Assembly (NCBI GenBank): GCA_934047225.1
Contig: OW203983.1
Coordinates: 40,234,310-40,298,309 of the forward strand
Length of the DNA stretch: 64,000 bases
Direction: 5' to 3'
Origin: Ypsolopha sequella
Lineage: Eukaryota; Arthropoda; Insecta; Lepidoptera; Ypsolophidae
Shown here: piece by piece, positions 24,301 to 39,300 of the stretch
Layout of the letters: the number at the start of each line of letters is the position of its first letter
How positions within the stretch are numbered: position 1 is the first letter of the stretch
Translations under genes and position numbers: made by a program
The notes under the pieces: generated by a model
The model's database searches: none
What the model was told of the DNA's origin: nothing
The model's input: the letters and a program-made list of their open reading frames with translations, nothing else

Positions 24301-27300
24301 CATGACGGTGGCGATCTAGATAGGATTTTTTATTTAGTTTAGTTTATTTTTATAAGGTATAGGTTTTATAAGGGTTTTATTTAGGTAAGTGTTTTGTTTT
24401 AGTAAAGTTTTATTTTGTAGGTAGATTTTTAAGTGTTCGAAAAAATAGGTTGGAAATACATATATGTATAAAATATGTATAAATGCAGTCCTACTTATAT
24501 TTAAAAATAAAATGAAGTCTCCATTAGGGAAATTTTCTATCTTTCTCCAAGACCCATTGAAATGGTACGCTCTGTATTGTATATAGCAAAAGTTTCGTGA
24601 CGGTCGAAGTGTTACACTTTTTTCGCCAAGTGTCTGAATGTAACGTGCGACAATGAACTTTGTTCCAAAAACATCTTTGACACAGTATTTAGTTAAGCTC
24701 TTATTTTGTCCAGTTTGAAGGACTAAAAGCTATTGTTTCCGCCAGCATTGTATAACATACATAATTAAAGCATTGTCTTCGATCGTTCCAGCCGTCTGCT
24801 CGCGTCATATTGCGCGGCGTGCGGGGGTGCGCTTGGCACTGCATTGTATTTGAACAGCAAAGTGAAGGTAAGATATCAAAATGTTTTCTTCGTAGACTTC
24901 TTCTGAGTTAAACAACATGAGTAACTACTGACCGAGTTAGTTTTAGACAGTCAATACAATAAGTGTTGCCAAAGAGGACATTACTTTTTGTATTTTCTTT
25001 TACTTGTAAATCTGAAACTCATAAACATAATGATATGTAATTAACAGGGATAGGATAATCGGATCGATATATACCTAAAGTTGGAACAATCCTTGAAAAA
25101 GTTTGTAGGTGTGGAGTCGGATTCTTAAAATATTATTGATTTTTAAAGTGAAAATTACGGAAATTACAGCATTGCTATAAACGTTACGATGATGTACCTA
25201 ATACTTAATAGATGTTACCGTAAATTCATATTATTTAGAAATTGTATACAATTCCTAGAAAATGTATAAAATACCAAGCTGATTTATCTATTTGTTTATT
25301 TTATTTTATTTTTGATCGACTCTCTGTTTTGCCTTTTGCTCTGTTCGGCCTAAATAAGTTTGGCATTTTATAAATTTCCTAGGAATTGTATTAAATACCA
25401 ATTTTTTTTTATTGCATTTATTTGTTTATTTAGATTGCCGGTAACATATTACATTATCGTAATATTTCAAGTAATTCCGTAATTCCGGGATTATTACTAT
25501 CAAAATAATATAATAAGAAGCCGACTCCACACCTACAAACTTTCTCAGTTTTTCCAACTTCAGTCATATATCGATCCGATTATTCTAGTAATTAAGTAAG
25601 TACCTAATTTATATATTTTTTTATGTTGGGATTTATCGAACAACTTTAGAAAGTACAGGGGTTCTTTTAAAATGTATTTTTCCCGGAAGTCTTATCTAAT
25701 TCTGTATTCTTCCATATAATCAGTCCATGGGCCAGCTAACCCAATTTAAGAAAATTATCCATACAAATAAATTATGGCATCATCATTTCTATTGGCTACC
25801 ACTTTGAGATGGCCATCATGGTTTTTCGACAGCCTTATTAATCTCCTTAACTGCGTTAAAAAGGAAAATGAGTACCCCCAAATTATACCGAAATTTCGGC
25901 TGGCTCATGGACTACATTACATTTGGTGTTCATTTCGATTTTTTTTTTTCGTAAAATACCCAATATCACGAAAAGATGATCATTTCATAAATACAACCTG
26001 ATATTCTTATAATAGGTCTTTACACATGAAATTGCCGACATTTTCTTACAGATTCATGAGTTTGTAATTTCTGTAACGCAAAAGCTATTTCAATTATTAT
26101 TTTTTTGTTTCAAAGTTAATTTCAAGGTTTTACATCCCACGTATTAAATTTTGTTTTTATTTTCAGTTTGATTATAAAAATTAAATCTACAAAAACAGTT
26201 CGTCCTAAATGCCATCCATTTCCATGATAAGATTCGTAATATTTTTTTACAGCTGACACTTTTCAAAAATTTAAATTAATGTTGCTGTTAGCTTAATGTT
26301 GTCTCATTCATAGACAAAAGAAATTATATAATTTGGATTTGTCATTCCTAAAAAAATGCAACAATGTTAGTACTGAGAATCGAGTTTCATTCAAATTCTC
26401 TATAAAAAAACGGCATTTCACTACTAAAAAGTATTACGAATTCCAAGAAAATATATACAAAGATGAGGCGTTTCCATTGATTTTACACACGCATCAATAT
26501 CAATTACAGGATAATTATTATCTTTGAAAAAAAAATAATAATAAAAAAATAAGTTTATTTGCAACCAAAAAGAAATACAAAATATTTTATGCACTATTAC
26601 TATGTTGTTTGACAAGTGTCTTTTATAAAACTCTAATCCCCACACTAGGATTCCCTGGGTTGTGGGAAAGGCTTGGTTCATACTAGCAACACTATCGATT
26701 GGCTCCATAATACAGGAGGTATTCTTAGCGTTCCGTACACGAAGGGTGCTAAAGGGACCATATTACAAAGACTCCACTGTCTGTCTGTCCGTCCCGTCCG
26801 TCCGACACAAAAGTCTACAGCCGTTACAGGTCGCCAGTTGAAATGTTTCGTGTTACTATGGCCTCTATCGCGGCTAAATAAAATAAAATAAAAATTGAAA
26901 ACGATGGGGGTCCCCATACAAAAAACCTCGAAAATGTAGCATTTTGTTAACGTTACCATGTCGCCCCCCTTGTCTCCGAAACAAGAACACTGAAAAATAT
27001 GAAATAAATCATAGTAAGTAATAGGTAAATACGTAAAGATTACAGGAAAATTTAGGGTAGTACAGATACAGATACTCATCGTGTAGTACAGATACTCATC
27101 GGGAGCCACGAATTGTTTGTCAGGCGCTACCATTATAGCGGCTTGTTTGTGTCACCTTAATGTTGCTACATGTATATTTTGTAATTTACTATGCTTTTAG
27201 GGTTCCGTACCTACATGGTGTGGTGGTGATGAACCCTTTGCGCGCGAGTCCAACTCGCACCTAACCAAATCACATTGCTAATGGAACAGGTTAGATTCCC

Positions 27301-30300
27301 GGCAAAATTTGGTCTTTTTCAAAAAGTTTTGAATGCATACAGTCCCATCACAAAGCGCTTCTCTGTTGATACAGATTACTTTACTTTGATAAGTAAACAC
27401 CATTTGTGCTTATGGCAACTCTTTTAATGTTGAATCTATCAGACTGTGGGATGCTCTTCCGCATAGCATCCGAGACTCACGTACTATAATTTCCTTTAAG
27501 AAAAAGCTGAAAGAACATTACCTCTCACTGTCTTAATAGGTAAATTTAATATTATAAGCACGACAATGTGCATATTGTTTAAATGTAAATATTTATATGT
27601 ATCCCTGTTTCTGTATATGTGTGTGTAGAATAAAGAATACCATATTGACATCTTTGGTAAAAAAGTAAGTATAGAAATTATTGAAATTAGATATCTTTTT
27701 CCATTTTATCCGCTATAATAAAGAATTTACCTAACCAGTTTTAGTAGAGGCGCAAAACGTCACATATTACGTTCTGTATGCAGTATGCTTCTCAACTATT
27801 TACATAATTAATTAAGTACCGAAAAACATTTATAGAATTAAATGAGCCTTGAGAATAATTCATGATTTATATAAAAACGGCGAAAAACATGTTGGAAATT
27901 TCAATTGATATTACAAATATTTATCTTTCTCCTTATCTCTATTTTCTCATGACGTTGTTGCATGTTGTTTTTCGCACCCACGTCACGGAGGCTTGTCCTG
28001 CCGACACGGCTATATAGTCGGAGAGCTGACGACCAAAACGACCAGGTAATTTTAGCATCGATAAAACTCAGGACTGAACTTACCTAAGGGACCCTTTTGC
28101 TTTTGTGAAAACCGTCGATCGGGCAGGCCGCACATGCTGGATTCAGGAGTCACAGGTGGAGGACAAAAAAATTGGTAAAAGTATCATCATTTGTTTTTGT
28201 TGCAAACTGTTTGGCTATGTTCCCAATACACCCAAAAAAAATGGTGAGTCAATCGATTGGTGGAGAGATATCGCCAGCCTTAATTATAATTAGGAAAAAA
28301 AAAACCATTTTCAGGTACTAGTATCATTGCTGGCTTTTTTTGTGTTAAGAGTTTGTTCATTACAGAAGCTGTAGAAAAAAAGCTATTCAAAAACGGTGGT
28401 GGAATGATAACTTTTTATCATAGCCCTTAGCTCGTTTTCGTACGAAACGCTACTACATTTTCAATATTTTTTTTCGTTATCATTCCACCACCATTTTTGG
28501 CTGGCTTTTTTTCCGGCTTCTATAATGAAAAAAATCTTTTTTTGGCAGAAAAAAAGCTAGTAATGATATTAATCCCTGAAATTTGTTTTATTTTTCCTAA
28601 TTATAATTAAGGCTGGCGACATATTCGTTCCACCAAACAATTGACTCGACATTTTTTTTGGGGTATTGGGAACATAGCCAAAAGCGCAACAAAAACGAAT
28701 GATGATACTTTTACATATTTTTTTCCCCACCTCGTAACGCCTGAATCCACCAGGCGCGGCCTGCCAGATCGACGGTTTTCGTAAAAGGGTCCCTCAGTTT
28801 AGTTGAATCCCGAGTTTTATCGATGATAAAATTACCCGGCCATTTCGGTCGTCAGATCTTAGACTAATAGATCAAAACATGATTCTGTAAAAATAGATTG
28901 CTTTACAGGGTAACGTTTCTATACCGCGGCAATATTTATTCTTGTGTGCAATAGAGGTTTTTGAATTGAATATTGTCAAACCCGATTAAAATAACCCTAG
29001 TTAAATTATAAACAATCTATTTATTGTAATAATAATATAATTTCGCTTGAAACAAAGAGACAAATTGTAATAATGTTAATATTCATTGAGCGGGGACGGG
29101 GAAGTTTGGTACCTACATAAGTGATTGTGCATTGATTGGCCAATCTTTTCATTTGCTCGCTGTCTTAAAAAGGTGTGTGTGTCATAGAGTTGTCAAATAA
29201 TAACGTTGGCTATCGCGTTTACCAAAAAGTCGAAAATAGGTGCGACGACGAGCGAAGCGAGGAGCGTGTTAGATTGCTTGTCGAGACCCTGATTAATTTC
29301 AAAATTTCGAAGTACTTATTGTCAAGAAAATAATCCAGACCACGCGATTTATTCGTGGCATTTACTCTACTAGTGACTTTTTTCAGTATTTCGCAGGGGT
29401 ACTACTTATATTGAGTACATTTGCTGATTTATCATTTTCCTCAGCAACCGTGTTCATTCGCACTATCTCAAGCTCACTTACAATGTATAACTGTACTGTA
29501 CACACTAAAGTGTATTATCCCATGATAATTGTGTTATCAGTTAACATCTCGTAATATTGTTTACTGCAATAATGCACACTGAACGTGACGTCACTTGTTT
29601 TACGTATCTACTTGCTTTTGCCCGCGTCTTCGTTCGTGTGCTATTGTTTTTGATTAGTTTGATTATTGATAATGGTTTTATATGTATCTTTATCATTTTA
29701 TTAGCATATCATTTTTTTTTTACTTTGGCCACGATTTTAATCGCCGCGCCGATATTCTCTCTGTCACCTTGATATGCGGAACCATTTGACATTTCTATCA
29801 AATAGTCTGCCACGTACTTGCATCCGTGTCTCCCTCCATGTACACCCCCATAAATGTTATTGTAATTAAAATATTATGTTAAATTTTTTCATACATTGTC
29901 TTGCCTTCTCAGCTAGAAATACCTACATGAGTAAAATTGTTAACTTCACTCTCTCTCGCCATGTCCTGCCTTTTCCCGCTTCGCTTTTTGTCTCCCTGAT
30001 AGCCGTTCATAAATTAACAATTTCGTCAGGTTCCAACACTGATAGCGTATATAATTATCAACGCGTGCGACAGAGATGGCATTAGAACCCGTCTCGCGAC
30101 CCCTAGTCTATGAATGCAACGACCTCCGGGTCTACCACGTAATTCTGATTTTCATCAACATCAACTTGAGATTGAAATTTGACGTGCGTGCGACGACGCC
30201 CGCCTAACATGCCATCTCTTTTGCACGCACGTCAAATTTCAATCTCAAGTTGATGTTGATGAAAATCAGAATTACGTGGTAGACACGCTGATTCCTTTTA

Positions 30301-33300
30301 TCTTCTGCGCTCCCTTCCTGTAACATCTTGTGTCAAATACGTACATTGCATTGCAGGCATACTAAACTAAATGACCTATATCTGTATAGACTTCGAACTT
30401 GTTTAGCCTCTTCCTTTTGCACCAATATTTACGATTCGAAAACAGTTTCGATGATAGCTTTCCTTATCTATTTTAAGGGGAACGAAAATAAAAACAGAAA
30501 TAAAATGTCAGCTTTCGGATGATTTTGTTGCAATAATTAGGTTACGTATAGCCATAAAAAAAATACATGTTTTTGGTTCAACTTTAAGGTATTCATTTTC
30601 CACAAACCACGTTAATCGATTCATATTTGTACTGTCAATGAATTTTTTTGTAACCCTCTATTGCACACTTCTTATCGATTTTGTTTCAGGTATCGCTTTC
30701 GCGATTTTGTTGGTTTTTTTTTAATAAAATTAGTGTGAATGATATCTATTCATTTTCCAAATACCACGTTATTCGGGTCAAAAAAAGCACCCCCTTTTTT
30801 CAAAAATACGTAAATCCACTGATGCAGTCAGCGGCAGCAAGATATTGTCAGTCTACGCCTAGCGTTGGCGCCCGTAAGACGTGGAACCTGTGCCCTTTTT
30901 TGCAAGCTATAAATATCTCCCAAAACTACTTCAAAAGACATTGAAATTAATTTTATAAAGTAATATTTCGAGGAGCATCATATTCCTGCCGTTAAAAACT
31001 CAACAAAATATGCGTTTGAGTGATTTAGCTACATCGTGCCATAGTCATAACAACAAAACTGAATGAATTTGGAATGAATTCATACTTTTATGCGGGAAAA
31101 TAATATATATTACTCTAAAATAATAATTTTTTGATCAATATTGAAACCCAAATTAATTTACTTAAACTTACTGAGATCTGTAACAAAGGTCAATGACCTT
31201 TTCGTGAAATTACCCTCTAGTATTGGCGCACCATTTCAGGTCCAATAAGTGAAGTTTTTTGCAAATTATATAGGTACACTTACTTGGGATAAATCGCCAA
31301 GTATTTAAAATATAGAAATTTATTTTGAAATATTTACAGTACATGGCAAAATTATTAGATCGTAGATAATCCTGTCGGTACATGTTCAGGTTCTGTTACG
31401 CAAAATGAAAACAATGAAACTCTATTAGGATTAATTTGTTATCCCTATGTTTGTCTGTCTGTCCGTTTGTCTAGACAATTTTTTCTGGGTAAAATTAATA
31501 AATACCAATATTAACGGCCCTCTATAGAGCTGTAAAAACATACTATTGACGTTTTTATTTATATTACGTTTTAGGTTTTTACGTTTTTTTTTTTACGTTT
31601 TTCATACAAATTTTCCCACTATGAAAATGTAGGGATGAACACTTGAGATAATATTTTGCATTTAAAAGTCTACACAGAAAGGAATTGTTGAACAAATAAT
31701 GTAAAAAATATGAAAACCATGTTGTTCTATTCTAAAGGGATTAATTATCTACTGTTCAATGTGGCGATAGCTTTGTTTATTTTTTTCCTTGAATTATTTT
31801 TTACTAAGATAACAAATAGTTTAATACAAGGTTTTCCTTAAGAGGTCCCTTTACTTCTGTATTTTTCCTAAAATTCATACAATAGGTATAAACCGAATGT
31901 GAAGTCTACAGCTTATTTTCTTCATATCTTTTTTCATGAGTATATTCTAGTGACATCTAACTACGTCTCTATACAGCCCAAAAAGCAAAATTTCATAAAA
32001 CACCATCATAATAGCTGTCAGGATATCGTCAATATTGCCTCGTTTTTACGCAAAGTTTAACAAGTTTGTATATTTTTATCTATACTGGAAATAAAAAAGA
32101 GAGAAATACAGGCGTCGTTTATGTTAAGATGACTAAGTTTACACACTTTGCTAAGTACGAGTATAAACAGTTACCGTTTCATGGAAAACTGTTTTTACCT
32201 GAAACCATTTCACAAATTCAATTAACTTATTTTGAATATATTGTCATCTTGCACTTCTTGATGAGAAATACAATTTCAATAAGTAAAAATACAACTTTTA
32301 GTTAAGAAAACTTATAGTTAAAAGTCTGCTGTATGCATAAACATATTTTTAATTATATTACAATAGTAATAAAATAATTGGCTTATCCGTCGTCGTGATA
32401 CCAGCCGTAAATTTCTTAAATAATCTGATATCACGCTTATGGATTACCCAATTATTTTGAAGATACCATAATATCATCAAAATATGTTTATGCATATAGC
32501 AAACTTTTAACAATAAATTTTCTTAGCTATAAATTGTATTTTACCGTTATAATTATTTCTTAATATTTTGTTACAAATTTGGAGAAATAGCCCTTAAGGA
32601 AAACCTTGTATGAAAATATTTGTTATCTTTGTAACAAAGAAAAAAATAATAATAAACAAAGCTATCGCCACATTGAACAAACAGTAAATTATTAATCCCT
32701 TTAGAATAGAACGATATGGTTTTTATATTTTTTACATTATTTGTTCTACAGTTCCTTTCTGTGCTTTCTTTCAAATGCAAAATATTATGTCAAGTGTTGA
32801 TCTCTATATTTTCATAAGGAGAAAATTTTGTATGAAAAAGTTAAACAAAAGGCCATAAAAACGTTATAACATGTATGTTTTACAGGGCTGTAAATATTAG
32901 CATTTATTGATTTTACCCAGAAAAATTGCCTAGACAAACGGACAAACAGACAAACATAGGGACAACAAATTAACCCTAAAAGAGTTTTGTTTTTCATTTT
33001 GCGTAAAGGGACCTGAACATTTCAAACTATGATACAAATAAATTTCTATATTTTAAACACTTGGCGATTTATTTCAAGGGTAAACAGGTGTCCCAAAAGT
33101 CAACGCTTTCCCTTGGAAGGCTGGTAGGCCAGCTCATGACTGATCAGAATATCAAATTATGACCTCAGCAAAAAGTAGATAGTCTTCGAGTTGATGGTAC
33201 TTTTATAAAATTCGAATAGATTTTTGAGAGTCAAAACTAACCAGTTCTAAATTCTAAGAATAAAATTTTTGTTGCGCAACTCTGAATAGTCCTGCTATTG

Positions 33301-36300
33301 ATAAAGTCAAAAATAAACCTTGAAATGCTGTAACATCAGGAAGGAAAAATAAAAACCCAATTTATGAGCAATTTTTTGTAATTAGGTTAGTTCGACACCA
33401 CACCCTGAAAAAAAATGTTCTATGTTAGTTTTGAAAATTGTCTTAAATAACGGCTCATCAAATATTGTTTTTCAAATGATCTGGCAATTTTTGAAAAAAA
33501 AGTTATTGCTATTTTACTACCAAAGGAGCTGCGTATTTTTTTAAATAATTAGAATTTAGAATGAAAGAGTGGCGGGCAGTAAAAATATTTGACGTTCATT
33601 AGAAATGCCATTTAATACGCGTTAGAGTGAGATAAATAGTGACGCTATTTAAAATGAGTTGGAATGAGATAGCAACGCAGTTAAACGTAGTTGAATGAGA
33701 GAGGCATAATTGATATAGGCTACAGTGAGATAGATAGTGACGTGGTGCATTCTTTCTGAGAATATTTGTTAATTTCCACTTTTTGTAATAACAACTTTAG
33801 TAAAAAATTTTTGTAAAGAAATTTTTGGTCCAATTTATTTTCCCGCAGGTGTAAAACCAGCTCAACGGGCGAAAAATATTTAAAGAATGGGTAATGGTGA
33901 CAATTAACCGTCACGATATTATTATGTATCTCTAAAGGAGTGTCTGAAATGTTCCGAGGGTCAACTGATAAATCAAACACTCAAAAAACCACTTTTAGCC
34001 GACCATAATAAATTTACGTCCCGACGTGATAGCAAGTAGGATCAATGCCGTGTGACGATGATCGAAATACACTAATAAATTAGATAAAATAAAATACGTA
34101 TTACTTTTGACCCTGCCTCGTCCACTCTATTCGTATTTTTGCTATGGTGACGCGAGCTTAGAGACCGGGACGAATTTCCCCCCGCGCGCTATCGTAAAAT
34201 AGAATAAGCCACGCCCGGAACTGGTTTTTGTTTTGGCTATGTCATACTCTTAATAAGACAAATTTTTAAATAAGCCTACATACACTTTTATTAAATGATT
34301 AAAAAACCGGCCAAGTGCGTGTCGGGCCAAGCGCAGTGTTGCGTAGTTGCCCTGCACAATATGCGGACTTCTTCTCCAAGTACCTTTTATAAGTTTGTCG
34401 ACTAATACAGATCGTGCTAGTAAGCTCGGAAGTTTCTCTTCCCAAGAACGGCAAGAACTGCTGATGCGAATCGCCCCGTGTTTAGAGGGGACTAAAAGTT
34501 TGGCGCGATCTGTACTCGTTTACTTGTAAAGCCTACTTAGCTGTGATAGTTTTCCTTTTAATTTCGTTATGTACCCTACTACTGCCTTGAGTTTTTTCAC
34601 GTCTCCAAATACAACCGTTTCGCTTGGACACTTGACTCTAACAAAAATTAACACTTGCTTAATATTTCGCAAACGGAACCCTGGATCGAAAAATGGTCTT
34701 CTCATACCCCTAATATTTTTAAATTACCTATCCAACGACACAAATGTACTCAATTAATAATGCCCATTAACCCTGATGATATGATGACGCGTATAAAAGG
34801 CACAAAAAAAATATTTATACATTCATAAATAGATCTATTTATTCAGAAAAGCAGATAAAATCGCACATTGATGTTTAAAAACAACCGAGTACGAGGGCAC
34901 AGTTAACTGTAAATTGTATAAAATTTATTATAATTTCTTTTACATAAAGCATTTGAATTACTGCTTCGTACTTATTAGATTAGCTACTTTTATTTAAAAA
35001 TTTCAAAAAACAAACATACGCTTCAATTTTACTTATTTGTACTATATGTAGGTACTAGGTATCTCATTTCTCAATATTATGGGTCGTGCTGTGCCATTTC
35101 GTACTGAAATAATCACTTATGTCTATTTGGTTAAATAATAATTAGCTATATTATCTATTAAGTGTTGGTCAAGTACTTAACCTGATGTAAAAATATTATT
35201 TGTTTTTTATTTCAATACATCTGCTTGAACAATTATATTTTGAATGGCAGTAAACATGGCTTGAAAGTTAATTTTACTGCGCTAGTCCGATTTCCTTACA
35301 GTATTTTTTTAATTTCTTCAAGTCAGTATTTAAAAGGTAGCAACACAGATAAAGTAGTTTTTCAATGCATGTGCTCGTAAAGGCCCACTTTTTATGCATC
35401 AAAACCAAACAGAAAGTCGATTATTTTGCCCTAGGGCTTTATTATTATTTTTTTTTTTATTTGTTTGCAATAGTTGGCTAACCTGCAGCCTTTCCTGTGT
35501 ACCATAAATGTCATACTTTTTTTTCCACTGTTTAACGGCTCTGGATACAGTCCTTTTGAGCCAATTACAATTTAAAGTTCACAAAATTATATTTTTTTTA
35601 TTTCCTCACACAATGCATTGAAAAACGTAGTATGATACACGGGCGTAAAAGCAATAAATTACTCGGTTACGTTTAAAACACTCGCTACGCTCGTGTTTTA
35701 AATCGTCCTCGTAATTTATTCCTTTGCGCCCTTGTAGCATAAACTACTATTATACCTATACTATATAAAGATGTTTTCACACCACCTGCTCGACAATGTC
35801 CAATTACATATCATGCAACCTCAACGTAAAGTAACGCATTATATCTCAAGGGATATAAAGTTATATGAAAATCCCTACTTGGAACGTCAAATTCGTGTGG
35901 AAACTCGTGGAAAACAAATGCCCAAATCGAACTGGCCACCATAAGCAGAATTCAACAAAAAGAAAAAAAGCTTTTACAAAGAATGTGAAACAAAAGACGG
36001 TGTTTGGTGCTGTGATTGTCAGTAAATTTTATTGAATTATTAATGTTGATAAAAAACGTCGAGCTTTTTATTGTCTCGCAGAAGGTGTGAAAAGTAGAGT
36101 ATGCTCCTCTGGAATAAAGCCTGTCTTTGTCTTGGGCAGCTTGAACCCCTCGCTTTACTCAGGACTCTATATAACTCCTGAGTCCCTCGTTACGCTCAGG
36201 GTTCAATATGCCGCCCGTGACGTAAGACACTGCTTTATTCCCTTAGTGCGTAATCTAATATAACGTGATATTTAGAAAAAAAAAGGCGACTAAAATTCAT

Positions 36301-39300
36301 TTAAGTTTTATTTCATCAAGATAAAATTGTAAAGGCTGAACGTTCGGGTATCTTTGCGTAATAATTTTGATACATTTAAACACTTTTATTTATAACACTT
36401 TAATTTTCTCCGACCATGCAGTTAAAAGCAAATCTCACGCATGCGTACTTGCGTAGTCACAAACACGCGCCATTTTCGTATAATTTTCATTGTGTTTTTT
36501 GCTGTTGTTTGCATAAATTAAGTGTTACAATGTTGACGACGTTAATAATATTGAACGAACTCCGTCCGATACATTAAATGAGGCGCAAATTTCTACAATT
36601 TCATCTGTTTTCTCTCAAATATATTGAAAAGCGTTATGTGATACTCGGGCGTATACTTTTAACCCTCGCCCGCAGCTCTAGCTTACAAACGTAAACTAGT
36701 TGTAATAATCTACTTACCACCCTTGTCACAAGGTACTATTAATAATCTACCGGCTATGATCATCTTAGGGAATGGTAAAAAAATGTTTAAATTTTACCAA
36801 GCCCTCATATAAAATACCGGCCAAGTGCGAGTCAGACTCGCGTACCTAGGGTTCCGTATTGTGGATGATAAATTTAATTTTGTCATATCTTTTCACGAAT
36901 TTCTCAACCGCTTTATTTTTCCTGTAATCTTTACGTAAACGCATATTACCATGATTTTTTTCATATTTTTCGATCCAACAGTTTTGAAGATAAGGGGGGG
37001 ACATACGTTTTTTATGGTTTCTCAAGGATTTCTCGAAATAGATGCAATTAAATAATTTCAACAATCAACTTTTTATATATTTCTACAATCAACTTTTTAA
37101 TACTTACAGTTTGATACCCATGTTGTATTTTTACAAATATTTTTTTAAATTTACTATACGTCTTTTTTTAAATGTCTCATTTGTGCTCAACTATTTTTAA
37201 ATCGCTATAGTTTTCCTGTAATTGGCCAGTTATGATCTATAATCGACATTTTTTTCATATTTTTCAGTCTACTAGTTTCGGAGATGAGGGGGGGACATAC
37301 ATATTTTCATGTTTTTTTAAGATTTCTAGAAACCAGTGTCAGTAATTTAGTAAAAGTATATATTTTTACAATCAGCTTTTTAATATCTACAATTTGATAC
37401 CCATATTGTGTTTTTAGGATAATATTTTATACTTTTCTCACATTTGTTTTGAAAATATTTTGAACAATTTCAAATTATTTTGTGGGCTAATGCTATTTTA
37501 ATTAATGCTATTTTTGTGCCAAATTTCATGTCTTTATCTTCAACGATGCTAAAGTTATGAGGTTGTGACATACGGATGGACGGACGGACAACGTAGTCTC
37601 ACCATAAAGGTTGCTTTATAGAGGCATTGAATTTTATAAATAGAAAATCTTTGCAATGTGTTGCTAATTTCAGAAGGCTTGTGTTTACCTGAACACCAAA
37701 ATTAATAAATCCCATCCATCAGCCTAGTTCGTCCACTGCTGGACATAAGCCTTTCCAGGACTTTGCCACTCCCGGCGGTCATCCTGGAAGAATTGCCCAT
37801 ACTCACACACGCTGGGCAGGCGGGTTGGTGAGCGCGGTGCCGGAACCCTCGCACCAGTGACACCGCTGCCCGTCACCAATCTGTTCCATATAAGGTCCGG
37901 CTATTAGGGATGGATATACCGCCATCCATCGGTCCCAGGCATGGTGGGCCTCCTGGTTTTTTACCTGAGAGCTGTCCTCTTACTCTCCCCCAAATCGAGG
38001 GGGTCTCCAAGTAAGATGGTGGTACCTCCACAGTCGAGCCCGGCATCAGCTCTACCACCTGCGTACCTCCCACCATAAATTACCACCATTAAAAATAGTA
38101 AATGAACACCAAAATTAATAAATGATCACCAAATTTTTAACCCCATTTAATGTTTTAAATTGCCAAATTGATTTTTCCGGACAGATCATATTTTTGTGAA
38201 AACTAAAGACGTCGCCTCGCTCCGCTTCGCTCGGCTCCTTATTTTATCTTACATGTAAACCTAATACGCTCCCCCTCGCTCCGCTCGTCGTCGCACCTAT
38301 TTTTTACCGGCATTTACTAATTTTGGTGTTCACCATTTTATTTTTGGTTGAAGTGTATGGGATATCAAACTTTATTTTGGTGGTCATTATATTTTTTCAC
38401 ATTTCAGAATATGAAACCGATGTACGCACGACTGGTGCCCTTCGCAGCCGTCTCGGGGGCTAACTTGATCAATATACCCATGATGAGGAGCGCGTGAGTA
38501 TCTTACATCATTAATATTCCATTCCCATTGAATGAAAACTTTAAAAGGTAATCAGAAACTATACAAATCCCTAATTTTCATATGAAATTCCAAGGTGAAA
38601 AAAAACATTATATTGAAACTGCCAAAATAAGTACACATTTATCATAATTCATAATACCTTAGATCTAGAAATAAAATAAAGCGGTAAAAAAGTTGTGTCT
38701 GTACATTGAATTTTTTTGCTTTTACATAAAATGGGTTATTAGTATTAAACTGAGGACAAAAATAGAATTATTAGAATTTTTGTCTATCTATATGTATGAT
38801 CCGATTTAAATCGAGGACCACCCATCATTCAACGGTCAACATATCACTACATAGTATAAAACGTATGAAGTATAAAGTCGCTTATCGCTGTATGTCTCTC
38901 CCTATGTATGCTTAGATATTTAAAACTACGCAACGGATTTTGATGCGGCTTTTTTAATAGATAGAGAGATTCAAGTGGAAGGTTTATATGTATAATACAT
39001 GCATAATATAGTAGAGACACACTGATAATTTTAGAGGTTTTTAATATGATGTCGTATTTACACATTTTTTTGCGCTTACATTGCAAACGCTGGCTGAACC
39101 CTACGAGATAGATCAAAATAATGTACCTACTACAGTATTGTACACCTTAAAAAGGTCTACAAAAAAGTCCGCAATGGTATATGTCTATCTCTTTGGGATA
39201 ACCCACAATAACCATTTTTTATCCTTTACTTTTAACGAGAAATAATGGCTTATTTACGAAGCGATTTTAAGCAATACAGCATTAATCCTTATCCAATTGA

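Larger units (their letters stand above)
24868..38407 (+). other. Sideroflexin intron 4 (13.5 kb)
   Basis: Largest intron. It holds the M2 element at 25045, a CGGCCAAGTGCGA-type repeat at 26722, a LINE end at 27426, palindromes at 28023 and 31270, the M3 copy at 30129, a SINE tail at 33905, repeats at 34306 and 36816, hairpins at 35641 and 36109, and an R1 copy at 37711. No additional gene is visible; 29000-30100 and 34800-35600 show nothing I recognise. Confidence 0.65.
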
